Of a stretch of 64,000 bases of DNA, positions 36,349 through 47,963 are shown one piece after another; positions within the stretch are counted from its first letter, which is position 1; every line of letters begins with the position of its first letter. Source of the stretch: Galeopsis tetrahit. Taxonomy: Eukaryota > Streptophyta > Magnoliopsida > Lamiales > Lamiaceae. The stretch is taken from the NCBI GenBank assembly GCA_963675135.1, contig OY776131.1, positions 22,497,881 through 22,561,880 on the forward strand. Direction: 5' to 3'. The translations under genes were made by a program, and so were the position numbers. The notes beneath the pieces were generated by a model that saw nothing but the letters and a program-made list of their open reading frames with translations, did not search any database and was not told the DNA's origin.

Positions 36349-38841
36349 ATGGCTAACAATGCAGTTCCAGGAGATGCTGTCAACACCATCAACAACATGG
36401 GTCCAAATCAAGTCAATCATATTTCTCATCACAAACTGCCAATGTTCTCAATTGAGAACTATGATTTCTGGAAGATCAGGATGAGAGCACATCTTGCTTG
36501 CCAGCATGATGAGATGCTTAAAGTCATCACTAGAGGGCCTTTCACATTCACTAAAGCAAATCTCAAGCTCACTGATGCTCAGAAAGCAGATCCAAGGGAG
36601 TTGCTGCCAAAGGATGAAGATGACTTTACAGCTGAAGAAAGAAAAAGGCACAACCTGAACTACATTGCAATGAACACATTGTACCAGACTATTCCAGATG
36701 CAGTGATGGGAAGAGTGTACCACTGCACATCAGCTAAAGAGATTTGGGACACCTTAGCACTTATGTGTGAAGGTACTCAAAAGATCAAGGAGAATAAGCT
36801 TCAAGTGGCTATCCAAAAATATGAACAATTCTCTATGGAAGCCAATGAAACTATTGATCATCTTGATGGCAGGTTCACTGACATCATGAATGAGATAAAC
36901 TCTCTTGGCAAGTTCTATGCCAAAAGAGAGGTTGCTTTGAAGATTCTGAGAAGTCTCACATCCAAGTGGGACATATATTCTGTCATGATGCAAAATACCA
37001 GCAATCTTGACAACATGCCAATGCAGCAAGTATTCTCTGAACTCAAAGCATATGAGTTTGATCTAAACAGAAAGAAGGTGCATGAAGAGCCATCCTCCTC
37101 AAGCAAAGGTGTTGCCTTCAAAGCTGCTGAAACAGAAAAGAAGAATACTCAAAGATCCTCTCAATCTGTTTCAAAATCTGAAATAAAGGAGGAGTTGGCA
37201 CTCATGGCTAGGAGATTTGAGAAGCTCAACTCCAGATTTGGTAGATACAAGAAGTTCTGCCAAGACAACAGAACCAGAAAGAGATTCAGTTCTCCTGACA
37301 ACAAATCAGAGGACAAAGTCTCTGATGAAAAGAAAGAAGACAGATATGCTGATAGGAAGAAATTCAGCAAAGGTGAACCATCATCATCAAGGAGGAAGGA
37401 GTCCTCAAGCAAGAAGAATGATGATGAAGATGTGTGTTACAACTGCCAGAAAAAGGGTCACTTTCAGTATGATTGTCCTGACCTTAGTGCCAAAGAAAGA
37501 AAAGAAAGGCAGAACAAAAGAGACAAGAGGATGAACAACAGGAAAGCCATGATAGCTGGAGATTCAGCAAGTGAAGAGAGTGTCTACTCTTCTGATGATG
37601 GACTGTTCTCCAACAGTGACAGTGATGATGACTGTCAAATGGCATTTGAAAATGATGAGGTATGTTCATCTTCTAATTCCTCTAACTCTTCTAATTCTTC
37701 AAATAACACACATGAGTCCAGTGAAATCCACTTGAAACTCAACTTTGGAAAGTTACTTGAGGATTTCACCAGGCTAAGAGAAGTATGCAATATGGCACTT
37801 AGAGAAAATGAGCTACTGAATTCGAAAGCTCAAACTCCCAACCTTCCTGAACCAGAGTTTGACCTTAAATCAACTGAGTTGTATCAGCAGATTGTGAGAG
37901 AACATGAGGAAATGTCTCTCAAAGTCTCTGAACAACAAAAGTTGATTGATGATCAAGAACTGGCCTTGAGGAAAAAGGATTTTGATCTTAGAATTCTTCA
38001 AGCAAAATTTGACAAACTCTCAAGTGAATTTGATACTCTGAAATTGAGTGAGGGGAGCTTAAAAATGAAAATGTCTGCCTTGAACAAATCTGCTAAGGCA
38101 ATAGAGGAAATTCAAGGATTCCAAAGACCATTTGCTCAAAAGGGTGGATTAGGCTATAATCCATTTGAACCCTCACCTGGTCTTAGTATTGCCTCATCAA
38201 GCAATTCTAAGATGACTTTTGTAAGATCAGTGGCACAACAAAATGAAATGGAAGTAAATCAACCACTAGTCAAGGATAAGGGTAAAGGAATCTTTATGCC
38301 TACTCAAGTAAACAATGTACCTAAACCCATACCTATGGAAAAGGTTAAAGGCATTGCTTATAAGAGAAATGAGGTTCAGAAAGGTAGAACCAATGGAAGG
38401 CCAACCTATCTGAATCCTCATCAGAGGAGTTGTCCAAAATCTGTTCAGAAAAGGCCAACTCAAATGAGGCAACCTCAACTGAATGGATTAAGGCCAATCC
38501 CTTCTGACAGGTATAAAACATTCAGGAAGCCTGGACCTTACATGCCAAAAGGTAAAGGCCATCCAAAACCCTATCCTCAAAGGTCTTACCAAGCTGCACC
38601 TAGGTCTAGTAACTTCAGGAGAAATGTCCCAAAGAATTTTACCAACTCTCCTGAACCTTACAAGACTAACACCCATACACAGAAACCACCCAAGGCATTT
38701 AAGGGTCAAACTGTGTATGTAGATGTATATGGAAACCAAGTCAGTCACTTTGAGTCAATCAGAGTAATCAGGCAGATTTGGGTTCCAAAAGGTACAGCTA
38801 ACCCTCTAGGACCCAACACTCAAAGGGTACCTAAATTTTGA
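36349..38841 (+). CDS. gag: Copia Gag polyprotein, 830 aa
   Basis: This ORF is intact. The N-terminal part is the capsid-like UBN2 region (NYDFWKIRMRAHLACQ, AKEIWDTLALMCEGTQKIKENKL, VALKILRSLTSKWD). One CCHC zinc knuckle, CYNCQKKGHFQYDCP, lies near residue 363. A serine/asparagine-rich low-complexity patch and a long coiled-coil stretch (about residues 460-580) follow, then a basic proline-rich tail. Gag packages the element RNA into particles. The length is large for copia Gag but usual in the Sirevirus group. The stop overlaps the pol frame by four bases. I chose the ATG at 36349, 127 bp after the primer-binding site. Confidence 0.9.
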   Translation: MANNAVPGDAVNTINNMGPNQVNHISHHKLPMFSIENYDFWKIRMRAHLACQHDEMLKVITRGPFTFTKANLKLTDAQKADPRELLPKDEDDFTAEERKRHNLNYIAMNTLYQTIPDAVMGRVYHCTSAKEIWDTLALMCEGTQKIKENKLQVAIQKYEQFSMEANETIDHLDGRFTDIMNEINSLGKFYAKREVALKILRSLTSKWDIYSVMMQNTSNLDNMPMQQVFSELKAYEFDLNRKKVHEEPSSSSKGVAFKAAETEKKNTQRSSQSVSKSEIKEELALMARRFEKLNSRFGRYKKFCQDNRTRKRFSSPDNKSEDKVSDEKKEDRYADRKKFSKGEPSSSRRKESSSKKNDDEDVCYNCQKKGHFQYDCPDLSAKERKERQNKRDKRMNNRKAMIAGDSASEESVYSSDDGLFSNSDSDDDCQMAFENDEVCSSSNSSNSSNSSNNTHESSEIHLKLNFGKLLEDFTRLREVCNMALRENELLNSKAQTPNLPEPEFDLKSTELYQQIVREHEEMSLKVSEQQKLIDDQELALRKKDFDLRILQAKFDKLSSEFDTLKLSEGSLKMKMSALNKSAKAIEEIQGFQRPFAQKGGLGYNPFEPSPGLSIASSSNSKMTFVRSVAQQNEMEVNQPLVKDKGKGIFMPTQVNNVPKPIPMEKVKGIAYKRNEVQKGRTNGRPTYLNPHQRSCPKSVQKRPTQMRQPQLNGLRPIPSDRYKTFRKPGPYMPKGKGHPKPYPQRSYQAAPRSSNFRRNVPKNFTNSPEPYKTNTHTQKPPKAFKGQTVYVDVYGNQVSHFESIRVIRQIWVPKGTANPLGPNTQRVPKF

Positions 38842-40745
38842 CTTTGCAGGGCTGCAAGGACCACAAGAAGAAGAGAAGCATCAACAAGAAAACAGCATGG
38901 TACTTGGACAGTGGATGCTCAAGACACATGACTGGGAACAAAGAGCTTCTCTCAGATTTCATAGAAAATGATGGTCCTTCAGTAACCTTTGGAGACAGCT
39001 CTCAAGGGATCACAAGAGGTTATGGTACATTAAACATTGGTAGTGTTAAAATTACTGATGTCTCATATGTCCTAGGCCTAAAATATAACTTGCTGTCTAT
39101 AAGTCAAATTTGTGATAAAGGATATTGTGTTGAATTTGCACCAAATGAATGTACTATAAAAAACAAATCAACACAACAGGTGCTACTAACAGGGGTGAGA
39201 AAGGGAAATGTCTATTTTGCAGATTGGAGCAAAACCCCTGAAGCAGTCTGTCTTGTTGCCAAAAGCACAAGTGAGCAAAGCTGGCTATGGCACAAGAGAC
39301 TAAACCACCTGAACTTCAAAACCATCAACAAGATTGCAAGAAACTCTCTAGTTAAAGGGCTGCCAAATCAAGTGTTCACCAAAGAACATATATGCCAGCC
39401 ATGTCAGGAAGGAAAGCAGATCAAAGCTTCATTCAAAGGGAAGCCTGTCATCTCAACTGAGAGAGTTCTTCAACTACTGCATATGGATTTATTTGGACCA
39501 ATAATCCCAGTAAGTATAAATGGAAGAAAATATGATTTAGTTGTTGTTGATGATTTTTCCAGGTACACTTGGGTAGTATTCTTGTTGAACAAAAAGGAGA
39601 CCCAAGTCAAGCTACCTGAATTGATGATGAGATTGAGCAATGAAAAGGGCCTAAGTATTGTCAAGATTAGATCTGACAAAGGCACTGAATTCATAAACTC
39701 ATACATCAATGAGTACTGCAGCAAGAATGGCATTACTCATGAAACTTCAGCAGCAAGAACACCTCAACAAAATGGGGTTGCTGAAAGAAGGAACAGGACC
39801 TTGAAAGAGGCAGCAAAAACACTGATTGCTGAATCAAAACTGCCTAAAAGGTTCTGGGATGAAGCCATTAACACTGCATGTCACACTCAAAACAGGTCCT
39901 TAATCACCAAAGCACAAGGTAAAACTCCATATCAAATATGGAAAGGTAGATTGCCCACTGTTGCTTATTTTCACATATTTGGTTGTAAGTGTTTCATTCA
40001 CAATAATGGGAAAGAGCAATTGAAAGCTTTTGACAGCAAAGCTGATGAAGGAATATTTGTTGGATATTCACAAATCAGCAAGGCTTACAGAGTTTACAAT
40101 TGCAAAACTCTTATTGTGGAAGAAACACCTCATGTTGTGTTTGATGAATCTATTGATGAGTTCAGGGATAGAAACCTGAATATTGATGAGATAACACAAA
40201 GAACAACCAGACTAAGACTTCAAAGCAAGGAAACAGTGTTTGTAGATGTTGCCCAGCCTGAATTGCATGATAATAAAAAACTGGACAACCTACCTGATGG
40301 CAATCAACCTGAAGTCAACCAACCTGAAGGTGAAATTGAACTGACTGACCCCATCCCAGTTCAAAACCAGGTAACAACTACCAATGAAGAAGCAGGCAAT
40401 GCTGAGGTAGTAAATGGATCCAATATTCAAGGGGGAACCAATGAAAATGTCAACCTGTCTGACAATGAGGACAATACCCCTGAATATGATCCTGAACTTG
40501 ATCCTTCAATTAACTTTCCTGAATTTAATGAATCTAGTGATCCAACTTCAGATGAGGACAATCCTCCTGAAGGGATCAGGTCTAGAAGGACTTGGTTGCA
40601 AGACCACCCATCTAGCCTGATACTTGGTAATCCAAGTGAAGGGATCAAAACTAGAAGATTTCATGGAGAAAGTGCTTTGTTTTGTTGTTTCCTTTCAGAA
40701 CAGGAACCAAAAGACATTGAGGAAGCACTACAAGATACCAACTAG
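38838..40745 (+). CDS. pol: Copia Pol part 1: protease and integrase
   Basis: The frame opens without an ATG, four bases inside the end of gag, so it depends on a -1 shift or a splicing-type event. Protease motif: WYLDSGCSRHMTGN. Integrase: the HHCC finger (HKRLNHLN, then CQPCQEGKQ), then the catalytic core with DLFGP, VVDDFSRYTWV, DKGTEF and PQQNGVAERRNRTL, and the GKTPYQIWKG and FGCKCF segments of the C-terminal domain. The integrase inserts the cDNA into the genome. A TAG at 40743-40745 ends the ORF where Trp is expected (DTN-stop-IIAMQEEL), immediately before the RT in the same frame. Confidence 0.9.
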   Translation: MTLQGCKDHKKKRSINKKTAWYLDSGCSRHMTGNKELLSDFIENDGPSVTFGDSSQGITRGYGTLNIGSVKITDVSYVLGLKYNLLSISQICDKGYCVEFAPNECTIKNKSTQQVLLTGVRKGNVYFADWSKTPEAVCLVAKSTSEQSWLWHKRLNHLNFKTINKIARNSLVKGLPNQVFTKEHICQPCQEGKQIKASFKGKPVISTERVLQLLHMDLFGPIIPVSINGRKYDLVVVDDFSRYTWVVFLLNKKETQVKLPELMMRLSNEKGLSIVKIRSDKGTEFINSYINEYCSKNGITHETSAARTPQQNGVAERRNRTLKEAAKTLIAESKLPKRFWDEAINTACHTQNRSLITKAQGKTPYQIWKGRLPTVAYFHIFGCKCFIHNNGKEQLKAFDSKADEGIFVGYSQISKAYRVYNCKTLIVEETPHVVFDESIDEFRDRNLNIDEITQRTTRLRLQSKETVFVDVAQPELHDNKKLDNLPDGNQPEVNQPEGEIELTDPIPVQNQVTTTNEEAGNAEVVNGSNIQGGTNENVNLSDNEDNTPEYDPELDPSINFPEFNESSDPTSDEDNPPEGIRSRRTWLQDHPSSLILGNPSEGIKTRRFHGESALFCCFLSEQEPKDIEEALQDTN

Positions 40746-40754
40746 ATCATAGCC

Positions 40755-42233
40755 ATGCAAGAGGAGCTGAACCAGTTTACCAGGAATGAAGTTTGGGAGC
40801 TGGTAGATAGGCCAACTCATCAAGATGTCATTGGAACCAAATGGGTGTTCAAAAATAAGAAAAATGAAAATGACATCATTGTGAGGAACAAAGCAAGACT
40901 GGTGGCCAAGGGATATTGTCAATCTGAAGGGATTGATTATGATGAGACTTTTTCTCCAGTGGCCAGACTTGAGGCAATCAGACTCTTCTTAGCATATGCA
41001 GCTCACATGAGGTTCAAAGTGTATCAAATGGATGTGAAGAGTGCATTTCTCAATGGGGTGCTCAAAGAAGAAGTATATGTGGAACAGCCCCCAGGCTTTG
41101 AAGAAGGAGACAAGGTGTACAGATTGAAGAAAGCTCTCTATGGCTTGAAGCAAGCTCCAAGAGCTTGGTATGACACCTTATCACAGTTTCTACTAGATCA
41201 TGGTTTTGTCAAAGGCACTGTTGACAGAACCTTGTTCAGAATCTGTGAAGGAGATGATATCTTGTTAGTCCAAATCTATGTGGATGACATTATATTTGGA
41301 TCTCCAAATGAGAGGCTGTGTGAGAAGTTCTCAAAACTCATGCAGAGCAAATTTGAGATGTCCATGATGGGATTGATGAATTTCTTCTTAGGACTTCAAG
41401 TCACTCAATCAAAGAAGGGAATATTCATCAATCAGGCCAAGTATACAAGGGACATGATCAAGAAATTTGGATGTGCTACAAGCAAGCCAGTCAGAATTCC
41501 TATGAATACTAACTGGAAAATGGATCCTGATGAAAGTGGAGAGTCAACAAACTCCACTAACTACAGGGGAATCATAGGATCCTTGCTATATCTCACTGCA
41601 AGCAGGCCTGATATCACATTTGCAGTTGGAGTGTGTGCAAGATTCCAAGCCAATCCAAAGAAGAGTCATCTTGATGCTGCCAAGAGAATCCTAAGATATC
41701 TCAAGGGATCTGAGAATCTTGGATTGTGGTATCCAGTTGATGACAACATTGAGCTCACTGGATATTTAGATGCAGACTATGGAGGTTGTAGAATTGACAG
41801 AAAATCCACCTCAGGAACATGTCAATTCTTGGGCAGCAAGTTTATCTCATGGTTCTCCAAAAAGCAAAATACAGTTGCAACTTCAACAACTGAAGCAGAA
41901 TATGTAGCAGCTGGAAGTTGCTGTGCTCAGATACTTTGGCTCAGACAACAACTTAGAGACTACAAAGTCATCACAAATGAAGTGCCAATATTCTGTGACA
42001 ACAATAGTGCAATTGCCATCTCACAGAATCCAGTGCTTCACACCAGATGCAAGCATGTGGATATCAAGCATCACTTCATAAGGGATCATGTGGATAAGAA
42101 AGATATCAAGCTTGTCAAAATTCACACTGATAAGCAAAAAGCTGATATCTCGACTAAGCCTCTAGCTGAAGCAAGGTTCTTGGAATTGTCAGCTGAATTG
42201 GGCTTACTTGATCCAGGCAAGATGGAGAAATGA
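40755..42233 (+). CDS. pol: Copia Pol part 2: reverse transcriptase and RNase H
   Basis: In frame with part 1 but separated by one TAG codon. RT motifs: NKARLVAKGYCQSEGIDYDETFSPVARLEAIR, MDVKSAFLNG, KKALYGLKQAPRAWY and the catalytic YVDDIIFG. RNase H: GYLDADYGG, TSTTEAEYVAAG and CDNNSAI. The ATG at 40755 belongs to the conserved AMQEEL segment, so it is only an apparent start. These enzymes copy the RNA to double-stranded DNA. The two pol pieces together have the normal copia length. Confidence 0.9.
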   Translation: MQEELNQFTRNEVWELVDRPTHQDVIGTKWVFKNKKNENDIIVRNKARLVAKGYCQSEGIDYDETFSPVARLEAIRLFLAYAAHMRFKVYQMDVKSAFLNGVLKEEVYVEQPPGFEEGDKVYRLKKALYGLKQAPRAWYDTLSQFLLDHGFVKGTVDRTLFRICEGDDILLVQIYVDDIIFGSPNERLCEKFSKLMQSKFEMSMMGLMNFFLGLQVTQSKKGIFINQAKYTRDMIKKFGCATSKPVRIPMNTNWKMDPDESGESTNSTNYRGIIGSLLYLTASRPDITFAVGVCARFQANPKKSHLDAAKRILRYLKGSENLGLWYPVDDNIELTGYLDADYGGCRIDRKSTSGTCQFLGSKFISWFSKKQNTVATSTTEAEYVAAGSCCAQILWLRQQLRDYKVITNEVPIFCDNNSAIAISQNPVLHTRCKHVDIKHHFIRDHVDKKDIKLVKIHTDKQKADISTKPLAEARFLELSAELGLLDPGKMEK

Positions 42234-42904
42234 GGAAAGAAAGCTCATATGAAGGGGGAAATTCATCAAGTTGAACTTCAACAAAGTTCACCAATCTCAC
42301 TGAAGCAGTCAGCCAAAGAGGGAAACTTAGCAAGGTTGTCCCTATGTTGTTCAACAATGTTGGTCAGGAGATTTGTCCAAGTGGGACCCAGTCAGCAACT
42401 TTGGGACCCACTCAGGCAAGTTCATCAGGCAGTTTGACCTTCACAGAAATCAAAGCACATCTCAGGATGTTTGTCCGAGTTAATTGGATAATCATTGCTA
42501 TTTTTAGCATTGATTAGACATTTAAAAGATTTCTTGGTCTAAGAGTAGGCCATTTTAGGATGGAGTGTGCTATAAATATTTTTACCACCAAAAAGGCAAA
42601 TCAGCATTTAATGCAAAATCTTAATTGGGATTTCATGAATTCTTGAGCCATCATCAAGACCATTGATTTGCATTAAACTTCCATCAAACCGCCTAAAGCC
42701 CACTACCCCACTTTATTCAATTGGTTTTTACTATTACCCACTGCCATTATCTATTAACCAACGGTTAATAAACTCCCCACATATATAAACTCCTCAGTTT
42801 TACTTTCATCCTCACGCACTCAAAATTCCAAAACTCTTAAGAATTTCAAAACCTCTCAAACCTGCAACCCCTCTCCAAAAACCTACCCAACTCTCATATT
42901 ATCC
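42234..42904 (+). other. Spacer between pol and the third ORF
   Basis: 670 bp without an ORF. It contains a TATA-like ACATATATAAACTCC at 42,778-42,791 about 110 bases before the third ORF, which could be an internal promoter or lie in a subgenomic leader. A purine-rich AAGGGGGAAATTC tract at 42,252-42,264 is a candidate central polypurine tract. Confidence 0.45.
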
Positions 42905-45900
42905 ATGGCTCCTAAAATCAAGAGAGTGGAACTTGTAGACTTCAATGATCCATCTTTGGACATTGACTTTGCATATCTCAGCAACACAAGCTCTCTTTGG
43001 TTTGAGAAATTAGTGGCTTTTGATAGCCCAGACTCAGAGGTTGAACCAGTCCTCCAATGGCTTAAGGAGACAGGCCTTGAAAAGTTCCTAGGCACCAAGC
43101 CAGATTCCTGCCTGAACTCCTTCATGGCTGAATTCTTTGCCCATCTCAGATGGAAGGGCAAGAAGGGTGATGTGTGCACTAAGCTCACATATGCTGAGGA
43201 AGATGAAGAAGAAGAAAGTCAACACACCATCATCTTCACTGCAGAGGATTTGGATGCTAGCTTTGGGCTACCATCAGAAGGCCAGAATCCAGAAACTTAC
43301 AAGGAAGGAGATGATCAGGAGTTCTACTTTCCATGGTTGCTTACACCCAAAAAGCTAGTAAGTGCTCAAAACAAGAATACTTTAAAGCCAGTTTTTAGGC
43401 ACTTGTTTGATTGTGTGGTGAAGAGTTTGTTAAGCCACTCCGGGAGTGTTGAACAAATCAGTAAGCCTAAGTTAAGAGTGATGGCTGCTGTGATTGACTC
43501 TGCTGAGAAGAGAGTCAAGTTTGACTGGAAAAGTTTTATTTTGGACAAGATGATGAATGAGAAATTCAAGTTTAAGGAGGTGAAACACCACAAGGTGGTG
43601 GTTGATGGAAGACTTAAGTTCTGCACAAGAGCCAGCCTGCTCTTGGAAAGATTTTCTCATTACACCCATCTTCAAGCAAAGCCAAAGCCTTTTCCTGCTC
43701 AAAAGGTGATGTTCAGAAAGCTGTCTTCTAAGACAGCAAAGAGGAAGCAGGAGGCTGCCTCCAAGAAAGCTGTTGCAGCTGTTCCAGCAAGCAGAGCCTC
43801 CCCCAGAAAAAGAAAAGTTCAACCACCAAAAGCTCAGCCAAAAATGAAGAGGATGAAGAAGATTCTGAGTGAATCTTCACCAGAAATCCAGTCAAAAAGT
43901 GGAGGAGCCACTTCTGAGGAGATTGAGAAGGTTGCTGATAAAGGAGTCAACCCCCCTGAAGAGGGTGAAGAATTCAGAGAGGTTGTCCCCTTACAGCCTG
44001 AGAGTGTAACAGAATTTAGGGATCTTGCTCAGCCAACAAGATCTGAAAGGAGGATAAGGATAATCAAAACTTCTGAGAAACAGAAGTTGATGGAAGAGGA
44101 GAAGAAGAAGAAAGAGTTCTTCAAGGAGATTAGACAAGCAAGTAAGTCTAACTCCAAGTCCAACAGCCCTGAAGCCAACTCTCCTGATATTCAATCAGAA
44201 AGAATATCCCCATCAAGGCATGAAGAAGAGGAGTGCAAGACTCCTGAAGATGCCCCAATCATTGCTAAGAAAGTTTACTCTCCAGAAGGTGCCCCTGACA
44301 GAGCAGGTATTGATGTACTGGCAGATTTGGTCAATCTTGAGGATAGACCTTTTTCCCCACTTGATCCAAGACTTCTCTCATATACCAAACTTCTTGAAAC
44401 TGTTCTTCAAGAAGGTGATCAAGTTGTTCTTCCACCCATTCCAGCCATTCCAATTACCTCTTCAGGCTCATTGCTCTCAAAAGCACCTGAATCCCAACTT
44501 GTCTTAAGCTCTTCTGAACCCAACCCTTCTGAACCCAACCTACCTGATATCCAGCCAAGCCTACCTGAATCCCAATACAACCCTCCTGAATCCCAAACCA
44601 ACTCTTCTGAAGATGAAAGTGGTGAAGAGTACACTTATGAGGGGATGCTGAGGCAGATTGCCAAGGCTAATGTGGATGAATTATATCCAGGATTGAAGGA
44701 TTATCCTAGGCTGCAACAACAGTTCTATGATCTCAGAGCTCTTGTTGAGATCAAGGATAGAACTATGGTGGAAATAGCTCAAGCTATTCAGGATAAAGGA
44801 GCAAGCTGGTGGCAGGTTGAAGAGAACAGGCTCTTGCATTTTGCAAATGTGAAGAAATCCAGTGTGTTGACCACTGAGGCCTTGTTTTGCACCATTGTTC
44901 ATGAGAAGGTGCTTGCTGAAAGAGAAAGAATTGCACAGGGAATCAAGCATCCTGACAGCCCATCTGATGATGATAATGATGATGATGATGATAACACCAA
45001 TCCCAACCCTCCTGGCCTCAACTCTGCTCAGGTACATTACTTGACCTATCATTCTATAAAGGACTCTGATCATTCAGAGGAGTTGACCAAAGATGGTGAC
45101 TCAGTCCAAGATGCATTGGCCAAGGATGGTTCTTCTGAACCTGAGGCACAGCTTGACAATGTTGAGACTTCCATGGGAGAAGCTAGTTTGGCTAAAGCCT
45201 CATCAATGTCAGGACAGTTGGACATTGACCAGCCTTTAGTCATTCAGGATGACTCAGTGGCCTTGGGATGCCCAAGCACTGTGATCTCCCAACAACTGCC
45301 CTCTGTGGATCCTGTTGAGGATATAGAGGTGTCAGGTTTAGGAATGGAAGGAGTTGAAAAGGCTGATAGTGGTGAAAATTCAGAGGGAGCTGATGGTGAG
45401 GATTGTGTGATTACAGGTTCCCTGAGTGCACCACAAATAGAGGGAGATGAAGTAGAAATATTGGGTGCAGCCCAATATGAGAGTCAGGCAATTCTTCAAG
45501 TCAAATCTGAACTTGATGAATCCCTTGGTGAAAGGAGGCCTGATTCTCCAGTGAATGTGAGTCCATCTGAAATGAATATTGAAGAAAAGAATTTAGTTGA
45601 AAATGAGAGAGAAGGTGCTGATGTATCAGGCCTTATGGGAGAAAGAAAAAATGAGGGTGTTGAGGGAGATTTTACTAACACTCTTAGTTTTGCAGATTCT
45701 GTAGCTGTTACCATTGAGCAAATTTTTGCAGATACTTCCCTTACAGATATACCAGTTGATGATGATATTGATCTTGAAGCAATTTCAGCCAATGTATCCA
45801 CACTGAACAAGATGTACTTTGAACAAGCCAACACCACTGAAGCTGGCTTTCAGATTGCTACTCAAACTGCATCTATCATTGAAGAACAATCAGAGAAGTT

Positions 45901-47683
45901 GGATACTTTGGTCAGGGAAGTTGGGAAGGCACATGCAACAACAATTGATACTCTAGATGGCCAAGGAAAGACTCTAGCCTCTGTGGAGATGAGGCTAACT
46001 GGCTCAGAGGAGGTGATTCTGCCCACTTTAGATGCAAGAATCTGTGGAGTTGAAACTGGACTGCAAACAGTTTCAACTGAAGTGACAAAGGCCAAGGATG
46101 CTATGGGAAAATTCACAAGATCTGTGAAGAAAGAGTAGCAGGGCCTCAAAGATTTGTACAAGCATAATGTGAAAGCCTTGAGAAAAACAATCAAGGATGC
46201 TTTAAGGCAGAGGACAGCAGCCCAGAGGAAGAAGGCTGAAGAATTGAAAGTTGCAATGGTGAAGGAGGCTGCTGAGAAGTTCACTGTTGAACTTATGGCC
46301 AAAGTGTTTGATCAAGTTGTGGCCAACCTCACTGAACAACTTCAGGCCAAACTTGATCAATCACTGAAAGCCACATTGGATGCAATTGTTACTCAAAAGA
46401 TGAAGCCAGTTCACACATTTTTTAGCATGGCAGATGACAATATGCAAAACATTCATGATGAGAATGTTTATCTACTGCAGGAGTTGAAGTCCCTCACTCA
46501 AGCCCACTCACATCTCTCAGTCTCTATGAGTGAATTGAAGCCCCAGTGTTTTGATAATGCCAAAAAGGGGGAAAGAGAGAGAGCAAGGGCAAAGGGAACC
46601 TTGGTGATTGGTGAACCTAGGGGAAAGGAGAAGGTCCCTGAGATTGAGGAGGAGGCAGTAGAAGACATTGGGAAAGGCAAAGGCCCAATGGATATTGAAA
46701 ACTTGACTGAGGAAGAGCAGATTCAAATTGCTGTTAAAGAGTCCATGATGTCTGCAATGGAGAGTCAGGCAAGGAAGCAACAAAGGCCTGGTGGTGAGTC
46801 AGCAGGACTTGACCCCAAAGAGAAAGTTGCTGAAGTAAGGGGGAAGGTGACAAGGTCATCTGAAAGAAAAAGGAAGGAATTGCAAGCCTTCAATGAATTC
46901 CCAACCAGCCTGACTTTGCCATCAGAATTTCAGTCTGAAGAATCTACTACAGTAAGGCAATCAAAGAGATTGAAGAAAGCAGCCAAGCTGCCTGTTATTG
47001 AAGAAGACATTGAAGAGGAGCTACAGGACAGAGAGCCTGAAGTTGGTGTGCCCAAGCTTGCTGATGATCCTTCCAAATTGTTTGAAGAAGGTTTTGGGAA
47101 AGATCCAGAAACACAGGAGAAGCTAGCTCTTCAAAGAGCTAAAGAGAGGATGGATCAGTTGGTGGAGGCCAACAAGGCAAGGGATGAGAGAAGGGCAAAC
47201 TTCAAAGCTCCAAGAAGGAGAGCTTCTTACAGAAGGCTCAAACCTCAGATGCTGCAAAGATGGGACACTCAGTACCCTCACCATGATAAGTGGGTTCCAA
47301 TCTCACTGAATGATGCATGGGAGGAGGCCAAGAGAAGTTTTGTATATGACTTTTATGTCATTGGAAAGTGGCTTGAAGAGAGTGTGGATGAAATCTTTGT
47401 CCAGTTCATGTTTGAGAACCATAGGGACCTCTACCAAAAGCTGTTTGCAGCAGCTGAGATGGCAAGAGTTGAGTTCAAGGCCCCTGGTCCAATTCTATAC
47501 ATGCCTCCTAAGTTCAATGGGAACTTGATTGATGAGGGAAAGATTCTGGAAGAGTTCATCAACATCATGAAGATGGAGAAGATGAAGATTGGCCCTAGAG
47601 GATCAAACAAGGATGTTTGGGAACTGAAGAAAAGGGTCTGGGCTCAATATGGCATAGCTCCTCAAGATGATGGAACTCTCTGA
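42905..47683 (+). pseudogene. Very long third ORF of the Copia element (env position), one in-frame stop
   Basis: One frame of 1,592 codons, broken only by TAG at 46136-46138 (KKE-stop-QGLKD, one change from CAG). The first ~270 residues form a globular region (FEKLVAFDSP, FMAEFFAHLRWKGKKGDVCTKLTY, IIFTAEDLDASFGLP, FRHLFDCVVKSLL) resembling the putative plant transposon protein domain that often accompanies retroelements. The middle is acidic and low-complexity, with PSE/SEP repeats (LPESQ, PPESQ). The second part is charged and coiled-coil-like. The last ~130 residues (RRRASYRRLKPQMLQRWDTQYPHHDKWVP... to the end) look globular again. I see no signal peptide or convincing membrane segment, so it is not env-like in content despite its position. 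Confidence 0.75.
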
Positions 47684-47963
47684 TGGATAAGTTTATCTCT
47701 TCCCTACCTTTTTTTATGATTGGTTAATGATTGTTGTTATTCTGTTTTGCCTATATCAGTTATGTTGTCCTTGATTTTCTGATCTGTAATGCTCAATGAT
47801 ATATAAAAGGACCACTGATTTTCTATCAAGAGATAACAATTCATTATCTCAACTAACCTGACATGACATATATACTTGATTTATTGTGCTAACAGTTTCT
47901 TTCAGGAAAGTTGACCAGTTCACTCATCTTGAAGGTAAAGTATAGTATAAGTCAAGGTTCCTT
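47684..47963 (+). other. 3' non-coding part of the Copia element
   Basis: 280 bp between the third ORF and the 3' LTR. No purine-only tract directly borders the LTR start at 47964. The purine tract AAAAAGGGGGAAAT lies about 20 bases inside the LTR instead. Confidence 0.5.

Noticed and set aside
42905..47683. Calling the third Copia ORF an envelope protein
   Set aside because: Position fits, but no signal peptide, membrane segment or fusion-like stretch is visible, so only the position is reported.
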